Shown here piece after piece: positions 9,754-17,314 of a stretch of DNA of 36,183 nucleotides. A program made the translations under genes and the position numbers. Where the stretch lies: assembly GCA_947456185.1 (NCBI GenBank), contig CANGPW010000021.1:1-36183 (forward strand), written 5' to 3'. How positions within the stretch are numbered: the first letter of the stretch is position 1; the number at the start of each line of letters is the position of its first letter. This stretch comes from Bacteroidota bacterium (lineage in GTDB: Bacteria; Bacteroidota; Bacteroidia; UKL13-3). The notes below the pieces were generated by a model. It was not told the DNA's origin. It ran no database searches and saw nothing but the letters and a program-made list of their open reading frames with translations.

Positions 9754-10533
9754 TCAATTACCTTGCCCTTCGCTTACTTTCCATTCATCAAAACCAATTC
9801 CTTCCCAAGGCATTCCTCTTTCAAAATTATACATCCAAGGATAATGCTTTGTTCCTGCTTTTTCTTTTGATTCAATATCTCTAATTGAACAGAAAACTTT
9901 AGCCGGGGAACCTACTATTACTTGCTCATCTCCAAAGTTTTTATTAACAGTTGAATTTACTCCTACTAAACTATTTTTGCCAATAACTACTCCAGGAAGA
10001 ATAACGCTGTGAACGGCTATTTGAGTATAATCGCCAATGGTTGGACCAATACATACATTTGAAGGCGGATGAGGATCGTTAGTAAAAACTACATATGGGT
10101 AAATAAAAACAAAATTCCCAATGGTAGATTGCTGTCCAATATGCACATTGCTATGAAATCGACAATAATCACCTATTGTTACATAACCTTGAATATCCGA
10201 AAGTGTACCAATTGAAAAATTGGTTCCAACTTTTACATTTTCTCTAATAGTTACCCTGTGTCCTGAAACAAAATTTATACCAAATTCACTTCCTGCATAA
10301 ATAATGCAATGACTTCTGATAATCGCATTTTCTCCAATTTTGGTTACAGGATTGATGTAATTCTCATCAGAATAATAAGCATTTAATGGTTCTCCAATAA
10401 CACAATCATTACAAATAATTGAATTGTCACCAATTTCAACATGGTCATATATAGTTGTGTTATCGCCAATTCTAACATTTTTTCCAATCTTGGCTTTTTT
10501 ACTTATAGATACATTTCTATTGTTAAATTTCAT
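9754..10533 (-). CDS. Left-handed beta-helix (hexapeptide repeat) acyltransferase
   Basis: A 259-residue protein built almost entirely of hexapeptide repeats of the [LIV]-G-x4 type from residue 9 to about 205. Examples are AKIGKNVRIGDNTTI, VTIGDYCRFHSNVHIG, PTIGDYTQIAVHSVI and GVVIGKNSLVGVNSTV. The end of the helix carries the VIVGSPAKVFCSIRDI segment common to sugar and amino-sugar acetyltransferases. The loop with HPPSN after TNDPH and conserved histidines (GHRVTI, HSNVHIG) resemble WbpD/WlbB- and NeuD-like enzymes. These transfer acetyl groups from acetyl-CoA to nucleotide-linked amino sugars. The C-terminal 40 residues (YPWMYNFERGMPWEGIGFDEW) form an unfamiliar aromatic tail. It could supply surface-glycan sugars together with the CapD-like enzyme, but the two are not adjacent. 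Start is ATG at 10533. Confidence 0.85.
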   Translation of the reverse strand: MKFNNRNVSISKKAKIGKNVRIGDNTTIYDHVEIGDNSIICNDCVIGEPLNAYYSDENYINPVTKIGENAIIRSHCIIYAGSEFGINFVSGHRVTIRENVKVGTNFSIGTLSDIQGYVTIGDYCRFHSNVHIGQQSTIGNFVFIYPYVVFTNDPHPPSNVCIGPTIGDYTQIAVHSVILPGVVIGKNSLVGVNSTVNKNFGDEQVIVGSPAKVFCSIRDIESKEKAGTKHYPWMYNFERGMPWEGIGFDEWKVSEGQGN

Positions 10534-10581
10534 AGATATACTCTTTTTCTAATTAAAAAATCAATTTCATTTTTATTGATT

Positions 10582-10589
10582 CAAATATA
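10582..10589 (-). promoter_or_regulatory. Putative -7 element for the hexapeptide acyltransferase gene
   Basis: Minus-strand TATATTTG matches TAnnTTTG and lies 49 bases before the ATG. I find no TTG at the right distance upstream, so support is partial. Confidence 0.3.
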
Positions 10590-10706
10590 GTATTTTTTAT
10601 GAATTGTAAAATGACTGTATCAATGATTTTTTGATCAACAAAGTAACTAAGCAGTATACAACCAATTCAATTGTTTAAAAAAAATTAATTACATTGCACT
10701 GTAAAT

Positions 10707-11135
10707 ATGGTGAAATTATTCCTTAATTTATTTTGTATATTCATTGCTTTCGCGAGTAGTAAAAGCATTTTAGCTCAATCAGATAGTACTTCTGAAAGCG
10801 TAAAACTATTTACTCAAAAAGGGAATGCAAGTTATTATGCAAGAAAATTTGAAGGGCGAAAAACTGCCAATGGTGAAAAATATAGAAGACGATTATTAAC
10901 AGCTGCTCATAGAAAATTACCTTTTAATACTAAAGTAAAAGTTTCAAATCCAAAAAACGGTCGATGGGTAATTGTTAGAATAAATGACCGTGGACCTTAT
11001 CACAGAAAAAGAATCATTGATTTATCGGAACGTGCAGCTAGACATTTAGGTATTTTTGGTCGTGGATTTTCAAAGGTAATTATTCAAGAAGTGCCTGATA
11101 GTGCACAAGTTTGGATTAACCAATCACAGCATTAG
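10707..11135 (+). CDS. RlpA-like septal ring lytic transglycosylase (double-psi beta-barrel)
   Basis: A 142-residue secreted protein. The signal peptide ends near LAQSDS (about residue 23); there is no lipobox cysteine, unlike classical RlpA lipoproteins. The remainder is a single double-psi beta-barrel domain: ASYYARKFEGRKTANGE at about 41-57, TAAHRKLPFNTKVKV, then VRINDRGPYHRKRIIDLS with the conserved Asp-Arg-Gly-Pro, and RAARHLGIFGRG. RlpA cleaves denuded glycan strands of peptidoglycan; the key Asp and His of the family are present. No SPOR domain follows, so septal targeting by SPOR is absent and it may act elsewhere on the wall. It is the only plus-strand gene between two minus-strand blocks, so it must have its own promoter in 10534-10706; I could not assign one with confidence. 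Start is ATG at 10707. Confidence 0.87.
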   Translation: MVKLFLNLFCIFIAFASSKSILAQSDSTSESVKLFTQKGNASYYARKFEGRKTANGEKYRRRLLTAAHRKLPFNTKVKVSNPKNGRWVIVRINDRGPYHRKRIIDLSERAARHLGIFGRGFSKVIIQEVPDSAQVWINQSQH

Positions 11136-11164
11136 ATTGAAAGATTAGAAGATTAGAAAAAAAT

Positions 11165-12592
11165 TTAATTTATTTCATAACAGCCTATTGTGGGAGGATT
11201 AAACCTTGATTTATTTTCTAAATCAATATTAATTCCGGTGTTTATTTCACCAGCGCCAGTGCAAGGAGAACCTCCTTTTAGTTTATAATTTTTCCTATTG
11301 GCATCAACAAATGTTGGATCAAAATTTACTTGGTTAAAATCTATAGTTGAAATTTTTTGAATTAATTCATCTCTAAAAAGTAAACTTTTTATACTGTTAT
11401 TTTTAACATTAGAAGTTATTGTATTTCCATCCACATCTCTCACAAAATTAATTTCATCATCATTGCTTCCCCAAATTAAATTATTTCTTAAATTATAGCT
11501 TAAAGGAAATACTTTTATGATGGTACCACTTTCATTTCGGTATGGCGAATTAGTTATTGTAAATGTTGCATTTTTACGAGCAGAAGAATTCCCCCCTAAC
11601 GCTACAAAAGTATTGAATGTAAAATCATACCTGCCACCCAAATCACCCAAAAAAGTATATTGACCGCAATCGCTTATTAAATTATTTTCAGCCTTTATAT
11701 AGGCTGAGTAACTTAATAAACCTACTGCACCCATATCAAATATTTTAGTTTGGGTCAATTCTAGTTTTGGATTTGTGTTACTTGCTAGTGAATCAACCCT
11801 AATTCCAATAAATCCATTTTTTATAATTGCACCAATTATTTTATTATTGATACTCGTTGATAAAATATGAATTCCGTTCCATTGATTCGGAACTTCTTTG
11901 TATAAATCATCTAATCTATCACCTTGTAAAACTACAGGATTATCAACCGTACCAGCTATGTTTAAAGTTCCTGCCACATATATGGTTGAATTATTGTGAT
12001 TGTATATTTTCACACCAGGATTGATGGTTAAAGTAACTCCTTTTTCAACCAAAATATCATCGTAAATTACATAGGGTTTTGAGTCTGACCAAGTAGTATT
12101 GGTAGTAAAAGTCTCCTCTTTATAGTAATTGGCATTTAAAGCGTACGACAATAAAACAACACTTTGTTTATTTCCATTGGTATTGAAAATTAAATTTTCA
12201 GCTACCGAAAACTCATCCACCAAATCGGGTTTTATGTATGATTGAATAAATATATAAACACTGTCTTTTCCTCTAATTTCTAGATTTTCTATTTTCTGTA
12301 AATTTCCAGAACCCGGAATTCCATCGGCATTTAATTTAAATATGCTTAACAAATTTCCTTCTAATTCAATGGTAGTTTTTACAGCATTTTCGTTAGGATT
12401 TGAAACGATCAATCGCAAGGTAATAGACTTTGGAGTTGTTAATGAATTGGTGTCTTTTAAGGAGAATATAGTATCAAAATCAACTGTATCGGTACTAAAA
12501 TTAAGTGTTACAGGTGCAGAAGTAAAAACTTCGTTTTTCTTACAACTTCCTATAATGAAACTCACAACTATTAGCAAAAAAACGTATCTCAT
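11165..12592 (-). CDS. Surface/periplasmic lipoprotein with right-handed parallel beta-helix and choice-of-anchor Q-type C-terminus
   Basis: A 475-residue lipoprotein. A hydrophobic leader ends in FIIGSCKK, a type II signal peptidase site with Cys17. Residues 20-150 look like an immunoglobulin-like or DUF-type beta domain (TSAPVTLNFSTDTVDFDTIF). From about 160 a right-handed beta-helix begins, with VEKGVTLTINPGVKIY, NSTIYVAGTLNIAGT and NPVVLQGDR. This pattern recurs in pectate-lyase-like repeat proteins. The C-terminus (NYKLKGGSPCTGAGE, then PTIGCYEIN) matches the end of choice-of-anchor Q proteins. No catalytic residues of polysaccharide lyases can be recognised, so I assign no enzyme activity. 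It starts 20 bases downstream of the thioesterase gene stop and converges with rlpA, with only 29 bases between stops and no clear terminator there. Confidence 0.8.
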   Translation of the reverse strand: MRYVFLLIVVSFIIGSCKKNEVFTSAPVTLNFSTDTVDFDTIFSLKDTNSLTTPKSITLRLIVSNPNENAVKTTIELEGNLLSIFKLNADGIPGSGNLQKIENLEIRGKDSVYIFIQSYIKPDLVDEFSVAENLIFNTNGNKQSVVLLSYALNANYYKEETFTTNTTWSDSKPYVIYDDILVEKGVTLTINPGVKIYNHNNSTIYVAGTLNIAGTVDNPVVLQGDRLDDLYKEVPNQWNGIHILSTSINNKIIGAIIKNGFIGIRVDSLASNTNPKLELTQTKIFDMGAVGLLSYSAYIKAENNLISDCGQYTFLGDLGGRYDFTFNTFVALGGNSSARKNATFTITNSPYRNESGTIIKVFPLSYNLRNNLIWGSNDDEINFVRDVDGNTITSNVKNNSIKSLLFRDELIQKISTIDFNQVNFDPTFVDANRKNYKLKGGSPCTGAGEINTGINIDLENKSRFNPPTIGCYEIN

Positions 12593-12612
12593 TTCTGTTT
12601 TAATATCTTTTT

Positions 12613-13026
12613 TTAAATTGAATACCTATCAATTATCCATTGCGGAACTTTTTCTGACCTGCCAGTATTAGAATTAATCATGGTATAAATAAAATAACCA
12701 GTGCAACTTTCTTTTCCATTGATTTTTTTTATTTCAAAACAAACTTTACAACTGCTTCCTTCCATGCTTTCAAGCCAAGTAAATATATGGCAAGTTTCAC
12801 CCAAAACTAACGAACGTTTATACTCAATAAATGTACTTTTTATAACCCAAGTAAAACCTGTTTTTATAAATTCGTCCATGCTCATTTGATAGCAACGCTC
12901 CATTTGATCGTAACGAGCAAATAACACATAATCCATGTACTTACTGCTATGAACATGGTTATTCATGTCTATATCGTCTGGCCTAACCATTAACGAAGTT
13001 TCGTATTTATTTGTATTTAAATTCAT
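12613..13026 (-). CDS. Hotdog-fold acyl-CoA/acyl-ACP thioesterase (4HBT, YbgC/FadM-like)
   Basis: A 137-residue protein with the 4-hydroxybenzoyl-CoA thioesterase hotdog pattern. VRPDDIDMNNHVHSSKYMDYV holds the catalytic-type Asp (in DIDMNNHVH) followed by the long helix. Later come FVIKSTF-like beta strands (TWVIKSTFIEYKRSL), LGETCHIFTWLESMEGSSC, and GYFIYTMINSNTGRSEKVP. Such enzymes hydrolyse acyl-CoA or acyl-ACP thioesters in the cytoplasm; the chain length cannot be predicted. Two ATG starts are in frame, at 13065 and 13026. I prefer 13026 because homologues begin only a dozen residues before the RPDDID motif and the extra 13 residues look like translated intergenic DNA. It lies between the small Cys-rich gene and the beta-helix lipoprotein gene on the same strand. 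Confidence 0.85.
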   Translation of the reverse strand: MNLNTNKYETSLMVRPDDIDMNNHVHSSKYMDYVLFARYDQMERCYQMSMDEFIKTGFTWVIKSTFIEYKRSLVLGETCHIFTWLESMEGSSCKVCFEIKKINGKESCTGYFIYTMINSNTGRSEKVPQWIIDRYSI

Positions 13027-13093
13027 TATTTTATAAAAATTCGAATCTCGAAATTCTAAATTCAAAAAAAATCAAACTAGCATCCTTATAACT

Positions 13094-13137
13094 TCTCAAG
13101 TAATTAATCATCTAATTAACCTATTAACCAATCAACC
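13094..13137. repeat. Degenerate TTAACC/AATCAACC short repeats in intergenic gap
   Basis: Between the thioesterase and the small Cys-rich gene, the plus strand has imperfect 7-9 base units (TAATTAATC, TAATTAACC, TATTAACCAATCAACC). The same TTAACCTATTAAC core recurs at 31199. This is simple-sequence-like intergenic DNA with no coding potential visible. Confidence 0.45.
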
Positions 13138-13146
13138 TTATTCCAA

Positions 13147-13266
13147 TTACTTACATCCACAATGTTCATCGCCACAATGCTTTTTTTTATTTGATAAAAC
13201 TAACTTATAAACCATAAAAAAAATGGCTGCTAAAAATAAAATTCCAACTATGATGTATTGAATCAT
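13147..13266 (-). CDS. 39-residue Cys-rich single-pass membrane protein, FeoB-associated-like
   Basis: A small gene, found by reading the minus strand from 13266. The protein begins MIQYIIVGILFLAAIFFMVY (one membrane helix), followed by a basic stretch SNKKK and a C-terminal HCGDEHCGCK rich in Cys and His. This is the architecture of the FeoB-associated Cys-rich membrane protein family: an N-terminal helix near the ferrous-iron transporter and a C-terminal cluster of metal-binding residues. Its ATG overlaps the TGA of the MBL hydrolase gene by four bases (ATGA), a strong sign of translational coupling and of a real gene. No feoA or feoB lies in this window, so the iron link is by family resemblance only. 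The tail HCGxxHCGC could bind Zn, Fe or Cu. Identity as a real gene is fairly sure; function is uncertain. Confidence 0.77.
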   Translation of the reverse strand: MIQYIIVGILFLAAIFFMVYKLVLSNKKKHCGDEHCGCK

Positions 13267-13913
13267 GCTATTAGGTTTTTTGTAAATGGATTATTTTGTT
13301 TTTCAAAACCCACAGAAGTCATTTCACCATGCCCACTGTATATTTTAGTTTCGTTTGGCAAGGTATATACTTTTATTTGAATACTTTGTAATAAGGTTGT
13401 TAAATTGCCTCCAGGCAAATCAGTTCTACCAATTCCACCATTAAAAATTACATCGCCACCAATTAAAATATGTTGTTCTTTGTTGTAAAATGCAATACTT
13501 GCAATAGAATGTCCAGGAACAAATAAGCATGATAATTTTGAATTTCCAAAGCTAATTTCAGTGTTTTCATCAATAAAAATTAAGTTTTCGGGAATAATAA
13601 TATCGGGCATATTAAACATGACCGTCCATCGTTTGGTATCATTGTATGTTTTTAACTCTTCTTGGTGTAAATACAATGGAATTTTATATGTATTCATTAC
13701 AAAATCATTGCCTAATACATGGTCAATATGACAATGTGTATTTAATAATTTTACAACATTTAATTGATTTTGACGAATAAAAAGTGCTAATTCATTTTCC
13801 TCATGTTTATACATGCATCCGGGATCTATAATTATTGCTTCCTTGGTTTCGTCAAACAATACATAAGTATTTTCTTGAAATTCGTTAAATGTAAATTGTT
13901 GAATGTTTATCAT
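13263..13913 (-). CDS. MBL-fold metallo-hydrolase, glyoxalase II-like
   Basis: A 216-residue metallo-beta-lactamase-fold hydrolase. The metal-binding motif THCHIDH (59-65) fits HxHxDH. Further ligands are in FVPGHSIASIAFY, IGGDVIFNGGIGRTDLPGG and the late YSGHGEMTSV. The order and spacing match the short glyoxalase II-like/YcbL family, which hydrolyses thioesters such as hydroxyacylglutathione or related adducts in the cytoplasm. It lacks the long C-terminal substrate domain of classical glyoxalase II. Its stop overlaps the start of the small Cys-rich gene and it begins 10 bases after the glycosyltransferase gene, so the three are probably one transcript. A thioesterase lies further downstream, but a shared pathway is not shown by the sequence. 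Start is ATG at 13913. Confidence 0.9.
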   Translation of the reverse strand: MINIQQFTFNEFQENTYVLFDETKEAIIIDPGCMYKHEENELALFIRQNQLNVVKLLNTHCHIDHVLGNDFVMNTYKIPLYLHQEELKTYNDTKRWTVMFNMPDIIIPENLIFIDENTEISFGNSKLSCLFVPGHSIASIAFYNKEQHILIGGDVIFNGGIGRTDLPGGNLTTLLQSIQIKVYTLPNETKIYSGHGEMTSVGFEKQNNPFTKNLIA

Positions 13914-13922
13914 GTTGTAAAA

Positions 13923-15032
13923 TTAATATTTCCTGTTTTTCCAAATCATTTTTATAGGTAAAATATAAAATATTGAAACAATAAAAGTGCTAATAAAAGT
14001 ATAAATTTCGAATAATGTTAGATATAAAACATTGGGAATTTTTTTTAGTTTTATGGAAATAATTATTGATATAAAAAACTGTAAAATTACTTTGCAAATC
14101 CATATTGTTAGGGCATTTTTTGTGTTAAAAAAAAACAATAGAATAAGCATTGGGTAAAACATTGCCATGAGCATAAAAACAGCTTTCCATTTTAAATTTA
14201 ATCCTTGAGCTCCAATTAACCAGCGCTTACGTTGGTGCAGAAAATTTATTAAAAAATACTGTGGTTTTGATTGATTTAAATTATCGTTTTCCAATAAATT
14301 TATTGATTCATAACCTTGATTTTTTATAGCTGTAAATAATGCTAAATCTTCAGTTACACTAAAATCTAAATTTTGATAACCACCAGTAGCCAAATATGCT
14401 TTTTTACTAACAGCCATATTATTGCCAACGGCAGTACTTTTAAGTCCTAAATTATCAAATGCAATTAGCAATCCAGAAAAATATAACCAATCAATGCTTT
14501 GCATATTTGCAAAAAATCCTTTTCCATTTACAATAGTTGTTCCTGAAACAATTCCTGTTTTTGGGTTTTTGAAATATGGAACAATGCTTTTTACCCAATT
14601 TGCATTTACATGAATATCAGCATCTGTTATAAAAATAATATCATGGGAACTAAGTTTAAATAAATGAGCTAAAACATTGGCTTTTGCTTTCGCTTTTCCC
14701 ATTTGATTTGAAATATTTACTAACTTAAAATATGCTTTACCATGAATGAATTCGGTAATTAATTGTTCTGTTTCATCTGTAGATTGGTCGTTACCTATTA
14801 ATATTTCAATATTATTTTTAGGATAATCCAATAATTCCAAAGATTTTAAACAATCAATAATATTATTTTCCTCATTGCGAGCAGCAATTAAAATTGAAAC
14901 ATTTGGATATTCGTCATTTGCTATAAAAATGTGCTTTTGTTTTGGAATATTTAATAGTGAAACAAAAAGGGTAAATTGCAAGCAAACAAAGCAAAAAAGT
15001 AAGAAGGTTAGGGCTATTTCCACGACTTGCAA
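13923..15032 (-). CDS. Membrane-bound family 2 glycosyltransferase
   Basis: A 369-residue GT-A-type inverting glycosyltransferase anchored in the inner membrane. An N-terminal membrane helix (about 5-28) precedes the catalytic domain, which begins PNVSILIAARNEENNI. The nucleotide-binding NDQSTD is at 81-86, the metal-binding DAD at 137-139, the TED acid/base region at 227-229, and the QRKRW motif of processive-type enzymes at 267-271. Three further membrane helices follow (about 284-302, 307-327, 335-362). The layout resembles enzymes that transfer sugars to lipids or polymers with the active site in the cytoplasm. No ATG is available: the start must be TTG at 15032 or GTG at 15023. It is the first gene of a minus-strand run, divergent from the parvulin gene. 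Confidence 0.87.
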   Translation of the reverse strand: MQVVEIALTFLLFCFVCLQFTLFVSLLNIPKQKHIFIANDEYPNVSILIAARNEENNIIDCLKSLELLDYPKNNIEILIGNDQSTDETEQLITEFIHGKAYFKLVNISNQMGKAKAKANVLAHLFKLSSHDIIFITDADIHVNANWVKSIVPYFKNPKTGIVSGTTIVNGKGFFANMQSIDWLYFSGLLIAFDNLGLKSTAVGNNMAVSKKAYLATGGYQNLDFSVTEDLALFTAIKNQGYESINLLENDNLNQSKPQYFLINFLHQRKRWLIGAQGLNLKWKAVFMLMAMFYPMLILLFFFNTKNALTIWICKVILQFFISIIISIKLKKIPNVLYLTLFEIYTFISTFIVSIFYILPIKMIWKNRKY

Positions 15033-15118
15033 ATAAAAATAAAAATTGTTTAAAATTCAGAATTTTTATAAATAGTTAAAAACAAACACAATAGAGTTTA
15101 ATAAATGCTAATTAAAAC

Positions 15119-15149
15119 TTGCAAGCCTATTTTAAAAATTATATTTTTG
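15119..15149 (+). promoter_or_regulatory. Bacteroidota-type promoter of the large parvulin gene
   Basis: TTG (15119-15121), a 20-base spacer, and TATTTTTG (15142-15149) match the phylum consensus. It lies 35 bases before the ATG at 15185. The same TTG is also in frame with the coding region and could be mistaken for a start codon. Confidence 0.75.
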
Positions 15150-15184
15150 CAATCCTTTTAAATAAAATAGAAATAAAACAGTTT

Positions 15185-17179
15185 ATGAAGAAAATTGCAA
15201 CATTCGCATTATCATTTTTAGTAATTTCAATTACAAGTCAAACATTTGCTCAAAAAAGCAAAAAAAGTAACGCTACAGCTGTAAAAGTAATTCCAGCTGT
15301 TAAGTCCAATCCTGTTGTTTTTGTTTATGGAACCGATACCGTTTTCCAAAACGAATTTGAAAGATTGCTTTATAAAAATAAAACCAACAAGGATAAATTA
15401 ACAGAAAAAGAAGTGCGTGAGTATTTGGAACTTTATATTAATTTTAAACTTAAAGTGAAGGAAGCTAAAGCAATGAAATTGGATACAAATAACAATTTCA
15501 AAACGGAATTAGCAGGTTACAGAAAACAATTAGCAAATCCTTATTTAACAGACAAAAAAGTAAGTGAAACATTAATGCAAGAAGCATATGAACGTATGAA
15601 AACTGAAATAAACGGTGGACATATTTTATTGTTTTGCAACGAAAATGCTAGTCCTGCCGATACTTTAGCTGCTTACAACAAACTATTAGATTTAAGAAAA
15701 CGTGCTTTGAAAGGAGAAAATTTTGATTCATTGGCAAGCAAATATTCTGAAGATCCTTCAGCAAAAAAACAAGGTTCAAAATTAGGTTGGTTTACAGTAT
15801 TCCAAATGGTTTATGCCTTTGAGAACAATGCCTATAAAACAGGCAAAAACGAAATATCAATGCCTTTTAGAACACAATTTGGTTACCATATTTTAAGAGT
15901 GAATGAAAAGCGTGAGGCAAGAGGTGAAGTTAAATTAGCACATATCATGATTAGAAATCAATATGAAGCAGCACCTGAACAAATTCAAGATGCTCAAAAC
16001 AAAATTGACTCTATTTATGGTTTAATAAAACATGGTGAAAGTTTTGAGGCAATGGCAGAAAAATATAGTCAAGATGAAGCCAGTAGTAAAAACAAAGGCG
16101 TTATGAATTGGATGGCTAGTTTAAGCGGTTATCCTGAGGAATTTAAAGATGCGGCTTTTTCTTTAAATTTAGGGGATGTATCAAAACCATTTAAAACTAA
16201 TTTCGGTTTTCATATTATCAAATTAATTGAAAAACGTCCGCTTGGAGAATTTAAAGATGTACAAGATGTAATTAAGCAAAAAACAAATAAAGATTCACGT
16301 TCTGAAAGTTCAAAAGCAGCTGTAGTTACAAGGGTAAAAGTAGAAAACAATTATAAAGAAAACTCGGCTAATTTAAAAGCATTTGCTAATACATTAGACT
16401 CTAGTTTTATAAATGCAACTTGGACTTATGATGAAGAAAAAATAAGTACAAATCCTTTGTTTTCAATAGGAACAACAACTTATTCAGTAAAAGATTTTGC
16501 AAGTTATTTAAAAGCAAATCAACAACCTTTGGAGAAAGCATCTATTTTTATGGCAGTTCAAAATTCATTCCATAACTGGGCTAACGACAAATGTTTGGCA
16601 TACGAAGAATCAATTTTAGGAATTAAATACGAAGATTTCAAAAACGTAATGCAAGAGTATAATGATGGTATATTATTGTTTGATTTAACCGATAAAAAAG
16701 TATGGAGTAAAGCAGTAGGTGATACAACTGGTTTAGAGAAATTTTATGAAATGAATAAAAGTAATTATAATTGGAAAGAAAGAGTTTCTTATGCTATTTA
16801 CACTTGTTTAAATGAAAAAACCAAAGCTCAAGCTGTAAAAATGTTCAATAAAGGAAAATCACAATCTGAAGTTTTTGAAAAATTAAACAAAAAAATTGCA
16901 GGAACAATTAGCAACAAAGAACTTAAAAGCGAACGCACTGATGCTACTGCTGATAAGCTTTGGGACAAAAAAGGAATAGTTGATATTGCCAATGCGGAAG
17001 GTAGTTTCAAATTTTATATTGTAAACGGTGTAGTAAATAGTGAAACTAAAACGTTAAAAGAAGCCAAAGGAATGGCAACTAGCGAATATCAAAACCAATT
17101 AGAGAAAGATTGGATCAATGAATTGCGTAGTAAATACAATATTACTGTTAATGATGATGCAGTAAAAGGATTTTTTTAG
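15185..17179 (+). CDS. Periplasmic peptidyl-prolyl isomerase with two parvulin domains
   Basis: A 664-residue secreted chaperone/isomerase. The ATG at 15185 is chosen because a clean signal peptide starts there (MKKIATFALSFLVISIT, cut near TFAQ) and because a promoter occupies the longer in-frame alternative. A SurA-like N-terminal helical region follows, with VFVYGTDTVFQNEFERLLY and EVREYLELYINFKLKVKEAK. The first parvulin domain runs from GGHILLFCNE to GYHILRVNEKR and the second from LAHIMIRNQYEA to GFHIIKLIEKR. Both contain the hydrophobic G(W/M)-type and GFH/GYH strands of the fold. A long C-terminal region of about 270 residues has no motif I recognise. The family assists folding of outer-membrane proteins in the periplasm. 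It precedes a second parvulin gene and moxR; a strong hairpin separates it from them. Confidence 0.9.
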   Translation: MKKIATFALSFLVISITSQTFAQKSKKSNATAVKVIPAVKSNPVVFVYGTDTVFQNEFERLLYKNKTNKDKLTEKEVREYLELYINFKLKVKEAKAMKLDTNNNFKTELAGYRKQLANPYLTDKKVSETLMQEAYERMKTEINGGHILLFCNENASPADTLAAYNKLLDLRKRALKGENFDSLASKYSEDPSAKKQGSKLGWFTVFQMVYAFENNAYKTGKNEISMPFRTQFGYHILRVNEKREARGEVKLAHIMIRNQYEAAPEQIQDAQNKIDSIYGLIKHGESFEAMAEKYSQDEASSKNKGVMNWMASLSGYPEEFKDAAFSLNLGDVSKPFKTNFGFHIIKLIEKRPLGEFKDVQDVIKQKTNKDSRSESSKAAVVTRVKVENNYKENSANLKAFANTLDSSFINATWTYDEEKISTNPLFSIGTTTYSVKDFASYLKANQQPLEKASIFMAVQNSFHNWANDKCLAYEESILGIKYEDFKNVMQEYNDGILLFDLTDKKVWSKAVGDTTGLEKFYEMNKSNYNWKERVSYAIYTCLNEKTKAQAVKMFNKGKSQSEVFEKLNKKIAGTISNKELKSERTDATADKLWDKKGIVDIANAEGSFKFYIVNGVVNSETKTLKEAKGMATSEYQNQLEKDWINELRSKYNITVNDDAVKGFF

Positions 17180-17201
17180 TAATTAAATTAAAAACATATA
17201 C

Positions 17202-17250
17202 TTAAAGAGATTGCTTCATTTCAAGTTTTGATATGAGGCAATCTCTTTAA
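17202..17250 (+). terminator. Hairpin terminator after the first parvulin gene
   Basis: A 13-base perfect stem (TTAAAGAGATTGC pairing with GCAATCTCTTTAA), extended inward by five more pairs including one G-U, has a 13-base loop. Runs of T follow at 17263-17273. It lies 22 bases after the stop codon. Confidence 0.75.
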
Positions 17251-17314
17251 CATTTAAAATAAGTTTGTTTTTTGCTCAGCAAAAATTAAAATACCAGTTA
17301 AATAATAAATAAAC

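Noticed and set aside
12342-12671. Plus-strand frame of 109 codons opposite the lipoprotein and thioesterase genes
   Set aside because: It spans two well-supported minus-strand genes, has no family resemblance and no start context; it is an antisense shadow. The same holds for other frames opposite capD, the channel-peptidase, the decarboxylase and rsfS.
15119-15184. N-terminal extension of the parvulin protein from TTG
   Set aside because: The TTG and the following bases form a consensus promoter, and a signal peptide begins precisely at the later ATG.
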